Source: Blakeslea trispora
Taxonomy: Eukaryota; Mucoromycota; Mucoromycetes; Mucorales; Choanephoraceae
Assembly: GCA_025331445.1 (NCBI GenBank)
Contig: JAIWNE010000013.1
Coordinates: 372,001-436,000, forward strand
Length of the DNA: 64,000 nt
Direction of reading: 5' to 3'
Shown here: positions 1 through 11,525 of the stretch, piece after piece
How positions within the stretch are numbered: the stretch's first letter is position 1
Layout of the letters: every line of letters starts with the position of its first letter
Notes under the pieces: generated by a model
Seen by the model: the letters and a program-made list of their open reading frames with translations, nothing else
What the model was told of the DNA's origin: nothing
Databases searched by the model: none
Made by a program: the position numbers and the translations under genes

Positions 1-1
1 A

Positions 2-3000
2 GACTATCCTCTATGTACATTTTACGTAGATTTGGCTATGGATCATTACAACAGTTGGACAGCTGGGGAACTCCTCAAGTCAAAAATGAGCCAACAACAG
101 CAGCTCAATTATGATTCAGCTGACACTGATATACCAATGGATACAATTGATACATCACAAGCAATCCCTATTGTTTTAAAGCGATATGATTGGTCATTGC
201 TTGTTGAATCGCTTCTCAAAGAGTATAAGCAACTTGTTAGTGGTTCAAAGCAAGGAAAGAATTACAGCCAGGCTTCTAGCAGACTTGTTCATTCAGGCTA
301 TGCCAATTGCTCGATTGAGATTAGTGTTGAGAAAGAAGAAGAAGAGGAAGATAAAAACGAATCTGAAAATGCCGACACAACTATGGAAGAAAGCACTATA
401 CCTCCAACAGTCCCTATGACTAACGATCCAACAATGACTGTTGATTCCAATGCTAATTTATCAAACAAACCTACCCTTGCAAAAACCAATGAGCATACTG
501 TTAATGATGACAGTCCAGCTTCAAATAAGCGAAAAAGAGAAGGGGAGGAAGGCGAGAGTGGCTCAAGACGAGCAAGTGGAGACGAACAGTCGGAGGATGA
601 CAATGAGGAGGATGAGGCAGAAGAAAAGAGACTTTCATTAAGGTGAATATCTTACATGTGCTTCTTGTTTAAGAGATAACCTTGCTTATTCACTTATAAC
701 TTCTGTCAGAACTTTCAAACGCCAACGCGAAAAAATTGCAAATGAAGAGACATCGCGTCTCAAAATGCTTGAAGAGGAAAGAACTTTTAGTGATCGAGTA
801 CAAGAATTTTACGAAAAGATGGACACTGTTGTTCCTGATCGCTTTGGTCACATATGGCAAAACGAATCAGAGAAATCATTTAACAAGCCATTCTGGGAAT
901 GGTTTGATCTAAAAGTAACCGAACTGGATGCTAATTATTGTTGGGATATTGACTGTTCGTCTCTTACAGTGTAATCACGACCACATTCGCCTCCATTGAT
1001 TTACATAGACTGATAGTCGTTTATTCTTTTTTTTTTTTAGTAATGTTGCATCCAGTAACAACATAAAGGGACCTAAAAGCTTGGCACTTTTTGTTCTGTC
1101 AAACAATAGAGCGTCCAGCCCTACCAATGATAAAAAAATGGCAGTTAAGAAATGCATAGCTGATTTAAACACCAACAATTCTGGTGTTACTTTCAGTCTA
1201 TGCAAATCTATTTGCGATTTTATTTGGCATGATCTTCAAGTCAACGACGTATCAGATGGAACTTCCGAATTCTTGGATAGTGATACACTGAGCATTCTTA
1301 CAGACACTATTACTTTACTCGATCTAAAGTTTGTAGAATATATCTTGTCTAACACAAGTTTGGCTTTGGAGGAAAAACTCAAGGTATTCGTGTATATCAA
1401 TTTTGTAACATAATAGTTACAATCTTCTGCCCTCACGCCCTGTTGCTTTGCTTTGTTTTCTAACTTGCCTTATACTGTATAGTTGATACTAAGAACAAGC
1501 GAATATTTTATGGATCACTTGATTCGCAAAGAGATGCTTGCTTTCGAAGAGAATTTAGCTCAAGGCACAGCTACTAATAGCAGAAAGCGAGTTTCAACTT
1601 CATTGGCCAAACAGCACAAAATAAAAGCACTAGAAGCCTACTGTACTAATGCAGCATATTGGATAGACTTGCTCGAAAATGAGCTGATTTGCTCTACACT
1701 GTCGTCCTCCCATTATGGTCTATCTACCAAAAATGAAGAATACAAGCAACTCTTAAACGACGCTACATTTGAAATTCGTTATTGGTCATTAAAAGGCAAG
1801 ATGGCACAGTGTCAAGACGATATCGAGAATGCCTATGCTTACTTTACAAAATGCAAATCACTTGCTCAATCTATGACAAACAGTAACACGCCGTTGAAAA
1901 TCAATTTGGGAAGGTAAGATTACTGTAGAAAACTTCCCAAGTGGAGTAAAGCTGATTCTTATCTGACAATAGCATGTATGACTCCATTATTGACACAGAC
2001 ACTATCAGCAAAAAGATCGAATTGCTCCAAGTGGGCAAGCTGTTCGCAACAGCCAAGCAAAAAATGCTACTTGACGATTTTGAGGGCGTGATTGATGACA
2101 TAGAAAGAATCGTCAGGACAAAGATAAACGTCCCTCTCGATATGCTTCAGCTTACAGAGGAGGACATTCACATGACAGTAATGTTGTCTAAAGCATATCT
2201 TCGCACTAGCAGGTTAAAAGACGCCTGGGATTGTCATGTATGTATCTTTGTATGTTCACTGAAAAACTTGATCAATTATGGAAACCATCAATCGAAAAAC
2301 AATGCTCGTCCTTGCAAGAACGACGATACCGAATTTCTCAAAGCACTTGGACAAATTGACCGAATTTTAGATTCATTGGTATCATTGGTCCAAAATAATT
2401 CATATCAAGGTAAGAGCCCTCCTTTTGTATCGCGTTTGAAAAAATCGTATTAAGGGTTGCAAAATAGATTGGTTTGCGACAGATTCAAGTCGACACTTTT
2501 TAGAAAGCTTGTGTAGTGTCCTGAAGATGTCAATTTACTACATGTTTAGACATCCTGATTTTGTGCCATTTGTGAACAATTTCTCCTCACCTGACGTTCC
2601 ACCACATACGCCTTCCAAAGCAACAAAAGCAAACAAATTTAATGCAATCATTGTTAAAGCTTGGGTACTTCAATCGCACCTTATACAGCAAGCACTTGAA
2701 GATACGAAAAGCCAATCAACCGATGAGCTGCAGCGCGCTTGGGCTGAACTGCTGCACTCATTACATGACGAATTAGGTGAAAGAGAGTTTTGTGGTGCTT
2801 CGAATAGCATATTTCTGCATCATGTTCGAGAAACGCTTGTCAAAGTGGACGATTTAGCTTTTAGAAGGGAGATTTATCAATGCTATCACTGCCTTTATGG
2901 TGTCCATCTTGCTGTATGTATATATATGAAAAGATAGTGTATACTTTAGAGGAAAATTGACTGATCGTTATTGTAGGCTGAATCAGATGTTATCGAAGAA

Positions 3001-5471
3001 CATTACTGCTCTCATAGTGAGCTAGATCGTAAGCCAGCAGAGCCTTTATTTGCACTCGTGGTCAATGCAGCAGAGGAAAGGCTAAGAAACGGAGCATTGC
3101 TAAAAAATGATTTAAAGGACGTTGTTGAGACCGTCTCTCTCCTCTTTGAAGATTTGCCAATAAACCACCCTCAAGTCAAGAACAACCATAAGATTATAGA
3201 TGACTATCTTGACAGTAGAATCGAGTTTCGAGCTTCGCTTGACATGATGACTCGAGATGCCATTATACCTGCAAATCCTCTAGATCCAATCAAGACCAAT
3301 TTGTCCCGTAAGTCACTTTTTGACTCTTTTGTTTAAAATGTAATTACTCACTTTTTTGTGTACATGTTTTCATCTAAAAACAGCTGTTTTTTTCAAGATT
3401 TTTTGGATACGAGGCAAGACTTCCCGTATACAATTGAAAAACAGATCGAAAGCTAGCGTTGAAAAACTCGAAAATACTATTGAAGAATACATGGTAAAAA
3501 AAAAAAGAAGTGCGAAGAACGAAGCTTGGATTAAATCAATATTTGCTTAGTCACATCTTGTCCTAAATCCTAACGATGGTGATGTATGGGCTGACATAGC
3601 ATTATGCTATCAAATCCTTTCTGAAATTGAACTTAATTGGAGTGCATCCAATATTACTGCACAGAGAGAATTGTTGTGTGAATATCAGCGTGTAAGTGAG
3701 AAAAAAAGAAAAAATATATATCAAAATCCTATACTGTATTGACTCTCTTTTATTTTGGAACAAAGAAATCATTCCATGCTTATATGAGAGCCATTTATCT
3801 GAGTCAACAGTTTCTGAAAAATGATATGAAAGCCGAATTTTACTTGGATTTCGGAAGCTTGTTGTATTCAATCGCATCTTCACCTATGAACATGGATGCT
3901 CTCCATTCTGATAGCCCAGTAAAGCAGCTAACAGAAGATGGCAATTTGGTTGAAAAGCCATTCAAACTTCCTCCAGTTGAGTCTGTATACAAGCTTGCAC
4001 TTGTTTTCTTCAAAAGTTCGACTCAACATAAAGCTTCAGAGCAATCAAAATGGAGGTAGAAACAAAAGAGTGAAAAAAAAACACAAATAAAAAAGAAACA
4101 CTAATAGATTACTTAGATGCTGTTACATGACTGGGAAATGTCTTGCTAAGCTCGACCGAGAACCAAAGGTAAGTGGAATACCTAACATTTTTCTTTAATG
4201 CTATCATTCATATATTGTTGTTATCAATAATAGGAAAGTCTAGAATGGTATCTCAAACTTATCAGTCGGGTAAGGCGCACAAACGAAAGAAAAGACCAAG
4301 AACCAGTTTATGTTCTCTATTCTGCTCTGGTGAAATATCTTTTCCAAAACAAGATCAATGTCGAAACAGCTCTCTATTATATATTCGCTGAACGTTCTAT
4401 ACATAGCAAAAAGAACCCCACAAATAAGAGTATTTCTGACCCAGCAACATCTGAATCAAATAACTGCCCTGATAGAAAAACAAGCACTAATATTTGGGCA
4501 ACAGAATTGAAGCAATATACATCACATCTTTCTCCTGACATAGCACATGTATACAACACAATATTTCAACGCCTGATGGATATACGATCGGCAGATGCAA
4601 AGATGCCCTACCATAATGCAGTGTATAGGGTAAATATTCACTCATTTCATTTTTGTCATTTTCATTCTATCTAACGAAATCTAGATTGCCTGGATGTATC
4701 GCTACATCTATTTGAATCCAGACAAAGCAAAAAATGAAATCATCAAGCTATTTACATTAAACAAGACTATCAAGAGCCATACAATCTTATGGGAACAAGG
4801 CATATTTGAAATGTAAGCCAAACTTGATTCATCAAGGAAAGGGAAGCTAACTTTCTAAACGACTGAATAGGCCCGGAAAGCGCTTTGTACATATCGACAA
4901 ATACACTATATTTCTAATTTCGCTCTGTAAAGAAGTGAACGATCGACCGACACTAAAGCATCTTTACCGAAAACTTCGCCGAGGACAAGGTTTTGTGATT
5001 CATGACAAGAAGATATTCAAAGAAGCTTATGCCGCTTGTCTCAAAATGATTCAAGGACAGCTTCAAGATATTTATGAATCAAACAGTATCATGTCTATTG
5101 TCAAGTCATCACATATCTCTATTGAAAAGTTCGAAACCATCTGTGCAACATTTATAAAGGAATTCAATGAAGACAAGTCAAAATTGAACCCAGAGCTTTA
5201 TGGATTCTTGCAAGACTTATCCGAAATCAAACGGCTTACACACAGCTTTATTCCAACATCAGACGTAGCCCAAGATGGCTTTGATGAAGTAGTTGCACTG
5301 TGTTTTGCGGTTGTTGTGTTTGGTGGTCGTGATAACGCTCACCATCTTCATGAACTCAAGTATGCATCCCCTGAAGAAGCTCAAGACGCAAAACACAGCG
5401 AAAAGCTATTGGAAGTTTTATTCAATCAATCCAAGACATTAGTGCAGAATACCACCATAACCACACGTTAG
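2..5471 (+). CDS. HIR3: HIR complex subunit Hir3 / CABIN1-like (5' partial)
   Basis: This is a scaffold subunit of the HIR/HIRA histone H3-H4 chaperone, which acts in replication-independent nucleosome assembly in the nucleus. Reading splice sites and frame gives 15 exons: <2-642, 710-970, 1041-1383, 1483-1913, 1973-2237, 2319-2409, 2468-2913, 2977-3307, 3384-3493, 3551-3691, 3766-4055, 4108-4168, 4234-4629, 4685-4812, 4871-5471 (about 1,511 residues visible). The frame is open to the window edge, so the first exon or exons lie outside. The N-terminal part carries a Glu/Asp/Lys-rich low-complexity segment (about 310-640). The rest is alpha-helical and TPR-like, for example NPNDGDVWADIALCY near 3570. 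The segment YQCYHCLYGVHLA followed by the PLFALVVNAAEERL region, and the closing FVHIDKYTIFLISL / NDRPTLKHLYRKLRR region, look like the Hir3/CABIN1 family. The 2238-2318 segment (81 nt, in frame, GTATGT...CAAG) could be retained or spliced. The acceptor at 2467 could instead be 2482. The assignment rests on recalled family resemblance. Confidence 0.75.
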
Positions 5472-5773
5472 GGGAGCTTAGGCCCTCAAAGAAGCTTAAA
5501 TCAATAAAAGCATCATTCTTTTGTGTGATAGGCAATGTAACGTCACCTTCTGTTTCGACCAATCAGAATGTACGCAAATATCCTGTCTGAGTGAAACTTG
5601 TCATTTTTCTTGCTCTCTTTTTTTTGTGCTTTTTTTTTTTCCTTTGTGAGCTTCTGCTTTTGAATACAGGGCCAAATTTGAGAACCAATTTTTCTTTTTT
5701 TTTTGGCATTTACAGCATTTTTTTTTTCTACTCGTTATATAAACTCCCCCTACTCTTTCTTCAATAAATTCAA
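5472..5773 (+). promoter_or_regulatory. Promoter region of the small mitochondrial gene, with a CCAAT box
   Basis: This 302-bp spacer separates the Hir3 stop codon from the next ATG. It holds an AATAAA-like signal near 5500 (Hir3 3' end), an ACGTCA half-CRE near 5540, a CCAATCAGA box at 5559-5567, poly(T) runs, and TATATAAAC about 35 bp before the ATG. CCAAT boxes bound by the Hap2/3/5 complex are typical of fungal respiratory genes, which fits the proposed downstream product. Confidence 0.4.
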
Positions 5774-6074
5774 ATGAGTTTGATCGGTAGCGTTTCTGGC
5801 TTTGCTGCCTTCGGTGTTCTTGTTCGTACATATGCTCTTGGTCTCCAAAAGCGTCCTATTCTTTCCAGTGAGTGATTCAGTCTTCAAAATGTGTATGCCT
5901 TAAACTGACTCAAGCAAAATAGATCCCAGTAGCCATCTCTTAGCTGCTGGTGTTTTCGGTGCTGTCGGATACTATGTTCATGATTTGCAAGAGAGACAAT
6001 CTGCTCTTATGGCCAGCAAGAAGGAAATCATGATCAAGAACAGAGCACGCGCAGAGGAACTTGCTTCTCAATAA
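5774..6074 (+). CDS. Small mitochondrial membrane protein, complex I accessory subunit-like
   Basis: The gene has two exons, 5774-5867 and 5923-6074 (intron 55 nt, GTGAGT...ATAG), giving 81 residues. The protein has a hydrophobic N-terminal segment, then LGLQKRPIL, a second hydrophobic segment containing HLLAAGVFGAVGYYVHD, and a charged helical tail (LQERQ...MASKKEIM...KNRARAEEL). This small-residue transmembrane plus QKRP...H...GYY...R..tail architecture resembles the fungal NUXM/14-kDa accessory subunit of NADH:ubiquinone oxidoreductase in the inner mitochondrial membrane. The family call comes from remembered pattern only. The two-exon gene model is strong because the joined frame is open and ends in a natural stop. 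It converges on the Obg gene with only 142 bp between the stops. Confidence 0.55.
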
Positions 6075-6216
6075 ATCTCTTAACAATAAAGCAACAACAC
6101 ACTGGACACCCTCTTTTTCTTTTCTACATATTTGTTTATTTAGTTTGCTTCTTTTTTTTTTGCTTGCACCAAGAAAAAAGAAGAAGAGAAAGATAGGAAA
6201 GAAAGAGACAAAATGT

Positions 6217-7694
6217 TTATTCTTCAGCAAACGATTCTTGTTCCAACTTGATCTTTTCAGCCTCTTCCTTTGATCGAATATGCTCCACTTGTTTACGCAG
6301 GACAGATGTGAGCTTGAGGACGTTCTTTTCGTATTTTGCTGATACAGGAATGATAGGAATAGATTGGCCTACTTGCTTTTGAAGCAGCGCTAGGTTTTCC
6401 TTAGCAGTACCAACTTTATCTGCCTTATTAGCAACAATAAGGGATTGTCGCTCAGTTAATCCTGATCTGTAAGCTTCTAATTCGTACTGCAGTGTCTTCA
6501 AATCTTCGTAAGGATTAGGTCCGCTTACATCGATCACATAAACCAATATCTTTGCACGCTCTACATGACGCAGGAAAGTGTGGCCTAATCCTACATTACG
6601 ATGTGCACCCTTGATTAAACCAGGGATATCAGCAACTGTCAATTGATATTGGTCTGCATAATCGACTGTGCCCACAAAAGGATGAAGGGTAGTAAAGGCG
6701 TAATCTGCTTGTTTGGGGTGTGCGTTTGAAATGGAACTCAAAAGAGTAGATTTACCAGCATTTGGCAGGCCCACTAGGCCAATGTCTGCAATTGTCTTGA
6801 GCTCAAGTTCAAATTTTCGAATCTCACCCTTACGTCCTCGAGTAGCCCATTTTGGGGATCTGTTTTCAGTTGTAAGGAAGTGAGGATTACCATAGCCACC
6901 AGGGCCACCTCGACATAGCATAACTTCCTGTTGATCTTTAGTCAAATCCACTTCAATAGGTCCTCTCTTTTCTGTACGAAGTCGCCATTCATAATAGCGA
7001 TCTTCCTCATCCATCAACCGTTCTGCTTGTTTAAAAAAGTCGATCTTGCCCTCAGGAACATAAGATAGTTCAGCACGGGGAAAGAGAACCCATCGGGCTT
7101 CTCGGCTCGCTTGCTCGTCCATTGTCTCATCTTCTTCATCTCTTACAGGTTGCGCTATTTCTCTTACAATAGTACCTACAGGTACCTCAATGACATAATT
7201 TTCACCCATAGTACCATGTCTTCCAGCACCTGTTCCGTTCTGTCCTCGCTTGGCAACACATTCACGACCAAGTCTTCTTAGGGTTGTTTCGTTGGTTGTA
7301 GCTCTTACAATAACGTTGCCGCCTCGACCACCATTGCCACCGTTTGGAGGACCTTTAGCTAAATATTTTTCTCTATGGAAAGAAACGCAACCATCGCCAC
7401 CATCACCACCTCTTGCTTGAAAGCGAACGAAATCTACAAACTGACTACCCTGTAGCACACTAGTATTAAGCACAGTTTTGTCTTTGTACAAAAGAAGGAA
7501 GGACTCTAGATTACCTTTCCTCGTAATTTATATTGTGCAGAGCTTTTATTTGCATAAGCTTTAGACTCATCAAGAGCAGCAGTGATCGTATGAAATTGTG
7601 TAGTTGTTGGTAAAATATATTTTGTCAATTTCCTACTGCTCCAAATATGTTTTTGATTTGTAAGTCGTGTTGCAGCTTTTGCCGTACAAAGCAT
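6217..7694 (-). CDS. MTG2: Mitochondrial Obg-family GTPase (Mtg2/GTPBP5-like)
   Basis: This GTPase acts in late assembly of the mitochondrial large ribosomal subunit. Two exons on the minus strand, 7694-7515 and 7449-6217 (intron 65 nt, GTAATC...TACAG), give about 470 residues. After a Lys/Arg/Ser/Thr-rich presequence comes the Gly-rich Obg fold (FVRFQARGGDGGDGCVSFHREKY, of which RGGDGGDG and PPNGGNGGRGGNV are diagnostic), then the G domain: P-loop GLPNAGKST, switch region with FTTLHP, G3 DIPGL, G4 NKAD and G5 SAK. All nucleotide-binding motifs are intact. I chose the ATG at 7694 because it follows a pyrimidine tract and CAG that look like a 5'-UTR intron end, and because it gives a plausible presequence. 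An Asp/Glu-rich insertion near DEEDETMDEQ interrupts the Obg fold. It reads toward the complex I-like gene. Confidence 0.93.
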
Positions 7695-9018
7695 AGTGAA
7701 TAGATTCCTGCAAAATAGAAAAAGATAGGTGTACAAAAAAAAAGCAAAAGAAAAAAAAATGTGTAAGCTGGACTGTTGTTCATGCGAATTGCTCGCAGAC
7801 AGATATTTTGAGTATCCTTATTTGGGTGTCCTTTAGATCTAGAATAATGACAAGCCACATATGTCAAAACTGCGCTTCTTAATTCTGTACCTGAATCACA
7901 GTTGATTGAATAGATTATGCTTTGAATGGTAAATCAGACATCGTCTTATCTGACCGGGACATCATAACTCATTGAGTTGACTGTATCCCAAGAAAAATTT
8001 GTGATTTCGTTTAAAAGAAGTCTCATTAATCCTTACTTCCAGCAATGCGCCAGCAAGTAAGGAAAGATAGAGACAATCATCTTAAGCAAAAGACTGTTCT
8101 CCAAACCCCCCCCCCTCCCTCCGAGTTATAGCAGTATTCAAATTGCTTCACAGACTTAAAGGCTTCAAGCTTTAAGTTATGTTTTCTTTTGCTTTTTTTT
8201 TAATATTGTTCTTTTGACTCTCTCTCTTTCATATGGTATGCGTCGACGAACGAGATGAAACAGCAAGCACCATAGACTTCCCTTACTGATACTACGTATG
8301 AGAACTAAAATGACCTATATTACTGAGCAACAACCATAACAGTCGCTCGATTCGACATCGTTTTAGTATCAAATTCAAGCTTTTCTATGTCTTCTTTAGA
8401 TGATAACTGTGTATCCTCTTGTTTTTCGTAGTATTCTCTTATACTGGTCAAAGGTTTAAATGGAAAGAAGTGGCTTCCTCATCTCAGTCCATAGCATCAT
8501 TCCCTTGCCCATCAACTATTCTACCTCGACCGTTTTCATAACAGAAACGAGTAGTCATCTCATTAAGAAATTCAAAAGTAAAAAAACCGACTCTTGACAA
8601 AAATAAATCCGTCTTTTGGAAAAATTTATTACCCGCCCTATTTTTTTTTTAAAAAAAAAACCGTCCTTTGGCGCTGGAACGACTGTATTTTTTTATTAAG
8701 AATTGTTTAAGAAAATTAAGCTTTTTAACGACTAAATCTGATTGGTCAAACAGAATGCCACAGTCAAGAATACAACAAATCAATAAAATTTCACCTTTTT
8801 GTTTGAAAACACCAAGCAGCAATAACCAAATGCAACAATCAATATTGAGCAAATATAGCTTGTAATTGTATTTCCTGAACAAGCATCAAGTAAATAAAAG
8901 GTAAGAAGAAAAGAAAGGCAAGCCAGTTTTTTTTTTGTTTATTTATTTTAGAGGGAAAGGCATTAAAAGATAATGAATCGATTCGCGTATTTCAAAAAAT
9001 ATACAACAGGTCATCCGC
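7695..9018. other. Intergenic, no gene supported
   Basis: About 1.3 kb of AT-rich sequence. It contains the upstream region of the Obg gene, a C10 run followed by CCTCCCTCC at about 8107-8122, and a symmetric T10-A10 tract at 8641-8660. The words CCGTCTTTTGG (about 8611) and CCGTCCTTTGG (8661) flank that tract on its left and right. Open frames here are short and show no recognisable protein or credible splice partners. Confidence 0.5.
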
Positions 9019-9432
9019 TTAACTAGCAGTTGTTTTTTTAGGTCTGCCTCTACCACGCTTAGGAGCTAATGGATCAACTTTTTTCTTTGCTTCCCTTTTC
9101 AGTATTTCAGCTTCAGAAAGGATTTTTGGAGGTCTTCCACGCTTTCTCTTTAAGGGCTTCATATTGATTGTTGTTATTTAGTCAGGATAATTGGTAATTG
9201 CAACAGAAAGAAAATAGCTTACCTGTTCGCTTTGAGATACATCTAAGCTTTCAACCTGTTGTTCAGCCTTCTCTTCAGCTTTGACTTTTAAGCCGTCCTG
9301 TAATGTTTTCTGCTGAGGTTCCTTTGAGGAGTCTTTAGAGGGCCTGCCTCTTTTGCGTGCAGGTGGGCTATCAGTCTTTGCTTCTTTATCTAAAGTAATT
9401 TCTGCTTTTGTGCTTATTCCTGTAGAGGGCAT
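9019..9432 (-). CDS. Small AT-hook (HMG-I/Y-like) protein
   Basis: Two exons, 9432-9223 and 9156-9019 (intron 66 nt, GTAAGC...GAAG), give 115 residues. Three AT-hook cores are visible: ARKRGRPSK (residues about 26-33), KRKRGRPPK (about 73-81) and KRGRGRPKK (about 103-111), separated by Lys/Glu/Gln-rich linkers. AT-hooks insert an RGRP core into the minor groove of AT tracts, so this is presumably a nuclear architectural or transcription cofactor. There is no other domain. The intron acceptor is an unusual AAG, but it is the only one that keeps the third exon half in frame and restores the second hook, which supports the model. The 5' flank (9433-9540) is a long A/G-rich purine stretch. Confidence 0.8.
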
Positions 9433-11525
9433 ATATTACACTAAAATCAAAGGGGAAAATATATATATAAAAGAGAGAGAGAGAAAGAAAAGGAAAAAGA
9501 AAAAAAAAATACAACAATAACAAAAAAAAAAGAGAGAGAGATATTTTCGGAAAGCCTTTGTGCCAGAGTGAAGCTGCCTTGAGTGGAGTTGGAAAAAGCT
9601 GCATATAAAAATAGTTCCTAATATGAGTCTGTATTGTAAGCAGACGCTGTTTAACCATGATTGCAAGTACAATGGCTTCAGCAAACTAAATTCGGTTTCT
9701 TTTTTTTTTCTGCCAAGTATTGAAGATTGTCTTTGTTTCTTGAGAAAGAAAATCCTATCTGTTTGCTAAGCTCATTGAACAATGCCTTAAAGAGCCTTTC
9801 AACAGTCAAGTAAATAGATAAGTTTACACTATATTTAAGCGCTATTTCTTAAAATTGACATGCAACATTCAAAATACTTATGACTACCCTCTTTATTAGT
9901 CCCTAAATTTGCATCTATGGTTGCATCAAAGCGGATGGGATGAAATTTACCTCTATAACATGACTGATTAAATTCGCTTTCATGTAAATTATTAAAATCA
10001 AGTTTTCCAGATTAGCATTCAGCTAGTAATCCCAAGTGTTTATTAAACCAATGATATCGATAGAATGTTTATGGGAATGAGAAGTAACCATGGCATACAA
10101 ACTTCTTGAGTTGTTTAGAAATTGACCAAACAGAAAAGATGCTATTGTTTTCAAAGCTTACGGATGTCCCTGATCTATTCAAGCCGGTATTTTTTTATGA
10201 TATGTCTTGATCCCAGCTTTACTATAAGCAAGCTTGTCAAGAATAGGATACAGCTGGAAGAGAAAAAGCATCTAGCTGAATGTATCTCTGTCTCTAGACT
10301 TGACATTAGTTATCACAATCAAAGTTGAAGAACAACAAAGAAATGCTCTAGGAAAGCCAGGAACAAGCTAATAAGAAAGAGTTAATCCTTTGAGCTTTTA
10401 TGTGTCCAAAGATACAATATCTTTTATCGCAGTTCATTTTCTAAGAAAATTTGTTCAATTGTGGTTTTCAGGGACTAAGCTGGTTGATAGTTTTTGTCAT
10501 TGCCATGCATTGTTGTTTGCTCATGCTTGGATTGTGATTTATAAATTCTGCCAAGTCGTTCGATCATTTATCCGAAAATTTCTTTTTAGTAATGGGACTA
10601 CATTGATGCTTGCTCAAGACAAACACGTGCAAAACTTGAAGTTACTAAGGCTTCAGCAGCCATACACTACACTCTGCTTGCTACCACTGTATCGCTTCCT
10701 TGACAGAAGGATGAGTGCATTAGCGTCGGAAATGGCAATGACTAGAGTAGAATAGCTTGTCTCTTTTGTTTGCCTTACGACTATTTCTAATCAAATGCTT
10801 AAGTGTGCTATGGATTGTGCAAGTAATTAGCATTGAAAGATTTGATATGATTGATGAGAAAAGAAGAAAGAAAAAGAATGATTTTATCTGTTTTGATTTT
10901 GCATTAGTGAATGATAGATTGACTTCATTGTTTCATTGTTATTACATGTATTTGTGCGTCATTGTAGTCATCAAAGGTGCATGGTGACTAATTAAGCTTG
11001 CTCTACTCGAGTTATTTGCGTTATTATTAACTGAATTGATAAACTAGTGAGTTAAAAAACCATTACTCAAACTAAGAGCAATAAACGCCTATTGGCAATA
11101 TCTTTTTTGCTTGTCAAAATCTCAGCTATTCTCCCAACATGCTCTTTTTTTTTTTAGAAAGAATGGGTGAGTACCATTAGATTTAAGCAATGCGTGACAT
11201 ATTTTGTACCTTGTAGAGGTGCCAAAATATTGGGCAAAGTCTCAAAGGATTTATTCTTAAGTTCAGGTCAAACAAACATCTTGAAAAACTTTTAAGGCGC
11301 TGTGCTTTCAGATAGTATAAGAAATAGGTATCCCAAATGTAATGGTATTTATTGTCTACATTTTAAAGTGTGGATCAAAAATGTGCTGCTATTTTGAGAT
11401 TGACACCTATAATGGTAGCATTGTCTCGAAGGTTGGCTGTAGAACAAAAAGGCTGGGCAAAGTTTAAGCAACAAAGAAGTAAAGAAAAAAAATCTTGCTT
11501 TCTTGAGTTTGTAAGTACACCAGAT
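9433..11525. other. Intergenic, no gene supported
   Basis: Two kilobases without a credible gene. The first 120 bp are purine-rich (GAGAGA, A-runs) and form the leader/promoter of the AT-hook gene. A frame at 10390-10755 (plus) is open for 121 codons but starts with TTG, has no splice context and matches nothing I know. The rest is AT-rich with scattered homopolymer runs. Confidence 0.45.

Noticed and set aside
2238..2318. Alternative view of the 81-nt Hir3 segment as coding
   Set aside because: It is in frame and may be retained, but GTATGT and CAAG ends with neighbouring short introns favour splicing; left as an ambiguity.
10390..10755. 121-codon plus frame in the 9.4-11.5 kb spacer
   Set aside because: It begins with a TTG, shows no recognisable family, and its hydrophobic/Cys mix looks like AT-rich chance coding.
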